Assembly (NCBI GenBank): GCA_900553885.1
Contig: USFD01000097.1
Location: 1-11,102 of the forward strand
From: an uncultured Ruminococcus sp.
GTDB taxonomy: Bacteria > Bacillota > Clostridia > Lachnospirales > Lachnospiraceae
Direction: 5' to 3'
Length of the DNA: 11,102 nt
The notes beneath the pieces were generated by a model, which was not told the origin of the DNA, ran no database searches, and saw only the letters and a list, made by a program, of their open reading frames with translations. Positions 6,942 through 11,102 of this stretch are shown here, piece after piece. A program made the position numbers and the translations under genes. How positions within the stretch are numbered: position 1 is the stretch's first letter; each line of letters opens with the position of its first letter.

Positions 6942-7016
6942 ACAATTCTCACCAAAGGGGTCCGTCCCCTTTTTCCGGAAATGTCAGAATTGTTTCCGAA
7001 AAGGGGAACGGACTCC
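6942..7016. repeat. GC-rich palindromic intergenic repeat, copy 2, in the ispE leader
   Basis: This copy shares TCCGTCCCCT (6961-6970) and TCAGAATTGTT (6984-6994) with copy 1. It can fold in two ways. ACAATTCT (6942-6949) pairs exactly with AGAATTGT (6986-6993), enclosing an AAGGGG/CCCCTT hairpin. Alternatively, about 6957-6980 pairs imperfectly with about 6996-7016, leaving TCAGAATTGTT in the loop. The two folds compete for the same bases. It lies between the sipL stop and the ispE start, downstream of the predicted ispE promoter, and would be transcribed. Confidence 0.7.
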
Positions 7017-7041
7017 CTCGTGTATCTTGTATACATTATTC

Positions 7042-8601
7042 TTATAGTATACTCATATTCTCTTTAAAAATCAATAATTTATCCCCTGTTTTGATTTTTT
7101 CGCTTTCCAGGCCATTTATTTCCATGATTCCTTCTACGGTAGTCATGTATTTTTTGGCCAGCCCCCATAAGTCTTCCCCGTTCTGAACAATATGGCCCAC
7201 GATTCCCGGCCTTTTTTCCTGTTTTTCCAGATCCGCCGGCCTTAGTTCAACGTCAGTGATTACTGCTGTGGATACGGGTTTTCGCAGAAATGCGTCAAAG
7301 GCCAGTACCGCCTTGACTTCCACTTCTTCGCTTCCGGCCAGTGTTATGAGCAGCTGTTCAACATGGCATGCCATACTGCTTCTTACGTCCTCCGGCATCT
7401 CCGGGCATTCTATGAGATAGCCAAATGGAACCATTCCCTGCCAGCTTCCGAAAGGTTCCGTGTCATCCGCCCTTATATACAGGAAGGTAATATGCAGAAT
7501 TCCCTCCACCCGGATTCCCTCTGAAGTGTTCTGTGTATTTTCCACCTGAATGCTTCCGTTGCTGTGGATAATCTGCAGCACATCATCCTTCAGTTCAGGA
7601 AGGGAAAGGCGTTCGGTTATCTTGCACTTTGACTGATTCTGCATAAGCAGTTCTTCATATTCCGCCTGCCGGGTATCAAATACACACTCCTTTTCCAGAG
7701 AATAAAGATCACTGAGCAGTTCCGTCTCCTCTTCTCCGTATAAATTGATGCGCAGCGCCAGGGAAGCCTCAATGCCCAGAATCCGCATTTCTCCGTCCTC
7801 ATCCATCCGAATGTCAATCAGAGTATCTTCAAGGGAATGCTGGATGTGATAGTACATCCCATCAGCAGATCCCTCACAGGGGATCCTCCCCTCATAAGGC
7901 ACGGTCTGGGAAATCCAGTCCGTCTTCTCCTCCCCGGACAGATACATGCAGAAAACAAGCAGTTCACCCCGGATCTGAAGTTCATCCCCTGCCGGTCGTA
8001 TATCCAGCTTTCTGCTGCTGATGTCCGTAAGCAGAATCTGACCGATACTTTCCTTCGTCCCGGGAAGCGTAACCGCCTCTTTAATCCGGTATGTATCCTT
8101 TTGCGAAACCGCCAGTGTAAGCAGATTGATTTTCTGTTTTCTGCAGTACACCGGAATCTCGCTTTCAATGTCCACCGTCGTTTCCTCATCCTTCAGGCTT
8201 TCCCGGCCAACCTCCATCTCAACCATTACCCTGAGACTCAGCTTTCTTGAGTGAACCACCGTTGCGGTAAACTCTGTCCGCACATTCTGAATATAGTAAG
8301 TCTCCCCTTCTGTCCCTTCCGCGTAAACCATCTCTTCAAAAGGTATCTTGCCCTCCAGCACAGCCGGTCTGGGATCCCCCGACGCAGTGATATAAAGGAT
8401 CTGAAAATACACTTTTCCCGTAACTCTCACATAATTTTCCACCGGACGGATATCCTCTGTCCGCACCTCCCCGGTACCCTGTATAATTCTCTGCACATCA
8501 TCTTTTGCTTCCGGAACATTGTAATCCTCATCCAGATAAAACTGGTCGAAAATTCTCTTTCCCTCCTGTGTATAATGCACCGGTTTTCTGATCAGCTCCA
8601 T
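7042..8601 (-). CDS. sipL: SipL-like spore coat morphogenetic protein (DUF3794/SPOCS repeats plus LysM)
   Basis: Predicted mother-cell protein of spore coat assembly, 519 residues. In C. difficile, SipL binds SpoIVA through its C-terminal LysM domain to attach the coat to the forespore. Three DUF3794-type segments are visible by internal similarity, at about 30-135, 175-290 and 335-440. Two carry parallel openings, VPEAKDDVQRIIQGTGEV and LPELKDDVLQIIHSNGSI, and recurring VEGxLHITFLYI/VTGKVYFQILYI strands. A LysM domain covers about 468-512 (VGHIVQNGEDLWGLAKKY...INGLESEKIKTGDKLLI). No signal peptide is seen, as expected for a cytosolic coat protein. I chose the ATG at 8601, with GAGGAGG upstream. 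It follows the PrcB-like gene by 29 bp and likely shares its sigma-E-like promoter. The symbol rests on domain layout and neighbours. Confidence 0.88.
   Translation of the reverse strand: MELIRKPVHYTQEGKRIFDQFYLDEDYNVPEAKDDVQRIIQGTGEVRTEDIRPVENYVRVTGKVYFQILYITASGDPRPAVLEGKIPFEEMVYAEGTEGETYYIQNVRTEFTATVVHSRKLSLRVMVEMEVGRESLKDEETTVDIESEIPVYCRKQKINLLTLAVSQKDTYRIKEAVTLPGTKESIGQILLTDISSRKLDIRPAGDELQIRGELLVFCMYLSGEEKTDWISQTVPYEGRIPCEGSADGMYYHIQHSLEDTLIDIRMDEDGEMRILGIEASLALRINLYGEEETELLSDLYSLEKECVFDTRQAEYEELLMQNQSKCKITERLSLPELKDDVLQIIHSNGSIQVENTQNTSEGIRVEGILHITFLYIRADDTEPFGSWQGMVPFGYLIECPEMPEDVRSSMACHVEQLLITLAGSEEVEVKAVLAFDAFLRKPVSTAVITDVELRPADLEKQEKRPGIVGHIVQNGEDLWGLAKKYMTTVEGIMEINGLESEKIKTGDKLLIFKENMSIL
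7046..7074 (-). promoter_or_regulatory. Sigma-A-type promoter for ispE inside the end of sipL
   Basis: On the minus strand a -35 TTGATT (7074-7069) and a -10 TATACT (7051-7046) are 17 bases apart. They lie in the last codons of sipL, with the start point predicted just past its stop. This would let the housekeeping gene ispE and the downstream genes be transcribed in growing cells, when the sporulation gene sipL should be silent. Confidence 0.6.
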
Positions 8602-8630
8602 GATTCTCCTCCTCAACGAATTATAGCCTT

Positions 8631-9080
8631 CTAATTAAATATGACATCCTTTCCGATATATTCCAGCTGCACTACTACATATGGATATGTAACGGTTTCT
8701 TCTGTTTCTTCCCCCTTTTCCGGTCCCATCAGACTTGTATGGATACAGACCGCATCCTCTGTCTCATACAGAGAATCTACCGCCACACTGTAGCCTGACG
8801 TGGGCTGGCCGCCGTACCCCTCTGCAATATAGAGGATCCCCTGATCCCCATAGGAAATCTGAAACGTTTTTTCCTTTTTCTCCTCAATCACCCCGCTCAG
8901 TCCGGGCGGCACTTCTTCCTTATCCAGTACCGTAAATTCCAGATCTCTGATTTTTTCTTCCGTATCTGTCCGTCTTACGCATCCCGGTATGCAGACAGAA
9001 AATGCTGCCGCCGCGGCCAGCGCAAACCAGACAGAACGTCTCTTCCGGACTGCTGCCTTTGCTCTCCTGATCTGATCCAA
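8631..9080 (-). CDS. Putative lipoprotein with PrcB-like C-terminal domain
   Basis: About 149 residues. A strongly basic N-terminus (RRAKAAVRKRR) is followed by a hydrophobic stretch at 17-33 ending IPGC at 31-34, a weak lipobox, so it is probably membrane-anchored outside the cytoplasm. The C-terminal half (about 82-148) contains GGQPTSGYSVAVDSLYE, GPEKGE and TYPYVVVQLEY, the pattern of the PrcB C-terminal domain first described from a Treponema protease complex. No catalytic residues are apparent. Its role is unknown; adjacency to sipL (29 bp) and a shared sigma-E-like promoter suggest expression in the sporulating mother cell. The start is uncertain: the only candidate in frame is a TTG directly abutting GGGGAG, which is too close. 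The frame stays open upstream to a TAA near 9248 without ATG, GTG or TTG. Confidence 0.72.
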   Translation of the reverse strand: MDQIRRAKAAVRKRRSVWFALAAAAAFSVCIPGCVRRTDTEEKIRDLEFTVLDKEEVPPGLSGVIEEKKEKTFQISYGDQGILYIAEGYGGQPTSGYSVAVDSLYETEDAVCIHTSLMGPEKGEETEETVTYPYVVVQLEYIGKDVIFN

Positions 9081-9120
9081 CTCCCCGTTCCCAGGCCGTT
9101 TTTCAGATCCGGCCTGCTTT

Positions 9121-9167
9121 ATATTTCCCCGGACCCGGAAACCAGACCCGGACCCGGTATATTTCCC
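9121..9167. repeat. Partial tandem repeat in the lipoprotein leader
   Basis: The 11-base CCCGGACCCGG occurs at 9128-9138 and again at 9147-9157. ATATTTCCC occurs at 9121-9129 and 9159-9167, a 38-base period. The pattern looks like a short local duplication. It falls mostly downstream of the predicted sigma-E start site, so it would be transcribed in the leader. Confidence 0.6.
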
Positions 9168-9170
9168 TAT

Positions 9171-9199
9171 ATCATATGCGCGCCGCAGCCCGGCTATTC
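9171..9199 (-). promoter_or_regulatory. Candidate sigma-E promoter for the lipoprotein-sipL operon
   Basis: On the minus strand GAATAGC (9199-9193) resembles the sigma-E -35 (KMATATT, 5 of 7). CATATGAT (9178-9171) resembles the -10 (CATACAHT, 6 of 8). They are exactly 14 bases apart, the usual sigma-E spacing. No better sigma-A site is seen upstream of the operon. Known sipL genes are mother-cell expressed, which supports the assignment, but the motif is short and unproven here. Confidence 0.5.
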
Positions 9200-9271
9200 T
9201 TTTTAAAGTAAAAAGGCTGTTACAGAAATGTAAATGTTTATCAAATTAAGGCACAATCTTCCACCCCTGTC

Positions 9272-9300
9272 TTGTTTTTTCCAATTTGCCGCTGTATAAT
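9272..9300 (+). promoter_or_regulatory. Sigma-A-type promoter of plsC
   Basis: A perfect -10 TATAAT (9295-9300) follows TTGTTT (9272-9277) after 17 bases. The -35 is weak outside TTG. The predicted transcript start near 9307 gives an ~80-base leader that contains the 9316-9350 hairpin. Confidence 0.65.
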
Positions 9301-9315
9301 GGTTTTATGCTGTAT

Positions 9316-9350
9316 CAGAGCAGGAAAACGCGGCCTGTTTTCCTGCTCTG
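9316..9350 (+). promoter_or_regulatory. Perfect 14-bp hairpin in the plsC leader
   Basis: CAGAGCAGGAAAAC (9316-9329) is exactly complementary to GTTTTCCTGCTCTG (9337-9350) around the loop GCGGCCT. It starts about nine bases after the predicted transcript start and ends 38 bases before the plsC ATG. The following tract (TGCTTCGTTTT) is only partly T-rich, so it could be a weak attenuator, a 5' mRNA stabiliser or, as DNA, an operator. Confidence 0.7.
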
Positions 9351-9388
9351 TGCTTCGTTTTACTACACAGAAAAAGAGGACTCATAAT

Positions 9389-10123
9389 ATGTTTCGATTT
9401 ATATGTATCGTAATATTTCTGATCGCCTATCTCATTCTTACGATTCCCATCCTTATCGCGGAATGGATGATCGGAAAATTTAACCCCTATGCGCGGGATA
9501 TCAGCTCCCTGCGGATCGTTCAGTGGGGATTCAAAGTTATTCTCAGAATAACCGGAGTCAAAGCAACTGTTATCGGAGAAGAAAACATCCCGGATGAGCC
9601 AGTTCTGTTTATCGGGAACCACCGCAGCTATTTTGACATTCTGCTGACATACAGCAGATGCAGAAGGCTGACCGGTTATATCGCGAAGAAAGAAATGGAG
9701 CGCTATCTTACGCTGACCAGCTGGATGAGACGTGTATACTGCCTGTTCCTGGACAGGAAAAATCCGAAAGAAGGGTTAAAAACCATTCTGCAGGCTATCG
9801 ACTATATTAAAAACGGAATTTCCATCTGTGTGTTCCCGGAAGGTACGCGCAATGAAGGCGAAGAACTGACCATGCTGCCGTTTAAAGACGGTGCTTTTAA
9901 AATTTCCACAAAGACCGGCTGTCCCATTGTTCCCATTTCCCTGAACAATACGGCAGAAATCTTTGAAAAACATATGCCGCGGATAAAGAAAACCCACGTC
10001 GTAATTGAGTATGGAAAACCGATCTACCCGGACCAGCTGGATAAAGATACCAAACGCCACATTGGTGATTACGTTGAAAATATTATCCGTGAAACCATAC
10101 ACAAAAATGCGGATCTGGTTTAA
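9389..10123 (+). CDS. plsC: 1-acyl-sn-glycerol-3-phosphate acyltransferase (PlsC family)
   Basis: Membrane-associated enzyme that transfers an acyl group to lysophosphatidic acid to form phosphatidic acid, the precursor of membrane phospholipids. The protein has 244 residues, usual for the family. A hydrophobic N-terminal anchor covers about 4-26. The acyltransferase motifs follow: NHRSYFD with His78 and Asp83 (HX4D), LFLDR at 119-123, FPEGTR at 149-154 and CPIVPISL at 178-185. I chose the ATG at 9389 because AGAGGA lies eight bases upstream and the protein then begins with the anchor. The longer frame from 9272 would start inside the promoter and translate through the leader hairpin. The final codons form one arm of the terminator. 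It is the second lipid-related gene here, but on the opposite strand and under its own promoter. Confidence 0.93.
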   Translation: MFRFICIVIFLIAYLILTIPILIAEWMIGKFNPYARDISSLRIVQWGFKVILRITGVKATVIGEENIPDEPVLFIGNHRSYFDILLTYSRCRRLTGYIAKKEMERYLTLTSWMRRVYCLFLDRKNPKEGLKTILQAIDYIKNGISICVFPEGTRNEGEELTMLPFKDGAFKISTKTGCPIVPISLNNTAEIFEKHMPRIKKTHVVIEYGKPIYPDQLDKDTKRHIGDYVENIIRETIHKNADLV

Positions 10124-10144
10124 GCCGGATCCGCATTTTTGTGT
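10099..10144. terminator. Bidirectional terminator overlapping the plsC stop
   Basis: Bases 10099-10118 pair with 10125-10144 over 20 positions with a single G-T mismatch, which would be a wobble pair in the plsC-strand RNA. The loop TTTAAG contains the plsC stop codon TAA. The stem has an AAAAA tract in its left arm and a TTTTT tract in its right arm, so each strand ends in U-rich RNA. It lies between the convergent plsC and nitroreductase genes and can serve both. Confidence 0.9.
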
Positions 10145-10168
10145 TTCCGTATCTGAAATTTTTCCATT

Positions 10169-10960
10169 CTATCTCCAGACAATATCTGCCTTTTTTCTGG
10201 GCGCTGTTCTCTTATATGTAACCCCGGGATACCCGGCCAGCATACAGCACACCAGAGGTGTGTCCGGAATCCCCAGCCATTCCTTCAGGGAGGGACAGGC
10301 TTCTATAATCCGGGTCAGATAACCGCTGTAAAGCACACCGGCGCCCTCTGCCACTGCCATGTTCTCTATATTTGCCGCCGCCAGACCGCCGTCCAGAGGA
10401 TTGTCCGCGGCAATCAGAATACATGCCGGCGTGTTAAAGAACAATCCATCATCTTTCGGATCTTTCTTTCTCCTGCGATATAAGAATTTAAACAACATGG
10501 CATAATGCGGCATCTTTTCTTTCATCTCATCCGTCAGCTCCGGCACCTGCTGCCACAGCAGATCCTTAAATTCCTCCAGTTCCTCCTGAAGAACAATAAA
10601 ACGGCATGCCTGCTGATTTTTTGCAGTAGGAGTATACCGTCCGGCCTGCAGAATCCGCTCAAGACATTCCCTCTCCAGTTTTCTGTCCTGAAAATTCCGG
10701 ATACTTCTCCTGAACTTGACCGCATGGAGGAAATTCTCCGGCTGCACTTTAAATGTCTCCGGATCATATTCTTCTACGTCATCCATATCATACTCCGGAA
10801 TACTCACCGCTGCCCTGGGACAGACCGCCACACAGTGGCCGCACTGAATACACTCCCCGGACCAGGCCGCCTTGCCTTCGTGAATCCTGATCTTAGCCGC
10901 CGGACAGTCCTTCGCACAAAGTCCGCAGCCGATACACTTCTCTTCATTAATTATAACCAT
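10169..10960 (-). CDS. Ferredoxin-nitroreductase fusion protein
   Basis: Predicted cytoplasmic FMN-dependent oxidoreductase with its own electron-transfer module, 263 residues. The N-terminal ~55 residues hold two 4Fe-4S motifs, C9-x2-C12-x2-C15-x3-C19-P and C37-x2-C40-x2-C43-x3-C47-P. The nitroreductase domain covers about 78-250, with FRRSIRNFQDRKL at 83-95 as the FMN-contacting start and a GAGVLYSGY stretch at 206-214. Such fusions are common in clostridia and probably draw electrons from reduced ferredoxin; the natural substrate is unknown. I chose the ATG at 10960 because AGGAG lies nine bases upstream. The frame from 11011 would begin between the promoter elements. It is probably monocistronic, with a strong sigma-A promoter and a shared terminator. 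Confidence 0.92.
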   Translation of the reverse strand: MVIINEEKCIGCGLCAKDCPAAKIRIHEGKAAWSGECIQCGHCVAVCPRAAVSIPEYDMDDVEEYDPETFKVQPENFLHAVKFRRSIRNFQDRKLERECLERILQAGRYTPTAKNQQACRFIVLQEELEEFKDLLWQQVPELTDEMKEKMPHYAMLFKFLYRRRKKDPKDDGLFFNTPACILIAADNPLDGGLAAANIENMAVAEGAGVLYSGYLTRIIEACPSLKEWLGIPDTPLVCCMLAGYPGVTYKRTAPRKKADIVWR

Positions 10961-10990
10961 AGTCTTTTTCTCCTTTATCTCAATACAGAA

Positions 10991-11019
10991 ATTATACCCG
11001 CTCCGGTGCATTTTTTCAA
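10991..11019 (-). promoter_or_regulatory. Sigma-A-type promoter of the ferredoxin-nitroreductase gene
   Basis: On the minus strand TTGAAA (11019-11014, 5 of 6) and a perfect TATAAT (10996-10991) are 17 bases apart. This is the best promoter match in the window. The leader would be about 24 bases. The right terminal repeat begins 14 bases upstream of the -35. Confidence 0.8.
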
Positions 11020-11033
11020 ATAGAGACGAATCT

Positions 11034-11102
11034 GGATTTGCCGAAATGAACTTAGATTAAGAAATACCGAAAATATTCAGAAGTTCTGAATAGAATCGGA
11101 CG
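11034..11102 (+). repeat. Right copy of the ~70-bp terminal inverted repeat
   Basis: This is the partner of 51-120 in opposite orientation, cut off by the window end at AATCGGACG. It lies just upstream of the nitroreductase promoter. It contains CTTAGATTAAGAAATACCG, identical in the other copy. No coding frame or hairpin is conserved between the two copies, although ATTCTGAATAGAAT-like bases could form a tiny stem in one of them. Confidence 0.85.

Larger units (their letters stand above)
9081..9388. other. Divergent intergenic region between the lipoprotein gene and plsC
   Basis: This 308-bp gap holds promoters facing both ways. Reading outward from the lipoprotein start: a GC-rich stretch with a partial tandem repeat (9121-9167), a sigma-E-like promoter for the minus strand (9171-9199), an AT-rich stretch, and then a sigma-A-type promoter (9272-9300) and a 14-bp hairpin (9316-9350) in the plsC leader. 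I find no RNA gene or convincing ORF. Confidence 0.7.

Noticed and set aside
8617..8655. TATAAT and a sigma-E-like TCATATT just upstream of sipL
   Set aside because: No -35 fits TATAAT at 17 bases, and the TCATATT has the wrong spacing to any CATACAHT-like -10. The gene is more simply read from the promoter before the lipoprotein gene.
124..10960. The segment as a composite transposon bounded by the inverted repeats
   Set aside because: It contains no transposase or recombinase and consists of core genes (glmM, ispE, plsC, spoIIR), so mobility as a unit is not supported.

Overview
This 11.1 kb window looks like chromosome from an anaerobic, endospore-forming member of the Clostridia, most likely the Lachnospiraceae. 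The evidence is two endospore-specific genes (spoIIR and a sipL-type spore coat gene), the non-mevalonate isoprenoid kinase ispE, a clostridial ferredoxin-nitroreductase fusion, strong AGGAGG-type ribosome binding sites and mid-range GC. I see no rRNA, tRNA, CRISPR array, phage gene or transposase.

Layout from left to right. Bases 51-120 and 11034-11102 hold two copies of one ~70-bp repeat in inverted orientation, so the whole segment is bracketed by it. glmM (minus, 124-1467) makes glucosamine-1-phosphate for the cell wall and is divergent from a Cof-type HAD phosphatase (plus, 1730-2521); each has its own sigma-A-type promoter in the 262-bp gap. A strong hairpin terminator at about 2533 separates the HAD gene from a convergent minus-strand series. 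Read in its own direction, from 9080 down to 2589, that series is: PrcB-like lipoprotein, sipL, ispE, a GntR/FCD regulator, spoIIR, an MntE-like CDF metal exporter and an acyl-ACP thioesterase. On the far side plsC (plus, 9389-10123) is divergent from the lipoprotein gene and convergent with the ferredoxin-nitroreductase gene (minus, 10169-10960). The last two share a bidirectional terminator partly built from the final codons of plsC.

The minus-strand series mixes sporulation and growth genes, and the promoters I can read fit that. A good sigma-E-like site (9171-9199) precedes the lipoprotein-sipL pair. A sigma-A-like site (7046-7074) inside the 3' end of sipL can restart transcription for ispE and gntR. 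Two copies of a GC-rich palindromic repeat (about 5254-5322 and 6942-7016) sit in the gaps before spoIIR and ispE. A 10-bp inverted repeat abuts and partly covers the Shine-Dalgarno of spoIIR. From memory, the sipL-ispE-gntR-spoIIR order is also found in other clostridia such as Clostridioides difficile.

I do not see a clearly new multi-gene system. The points most worth following are the inverted repeats at both ends, the internal palindromic repeat family, the structured leaders of ispE, spoIIR and plsC, the five-codon upstream ORF at the CDF start, and the unusual start of the lipoprotein gene.
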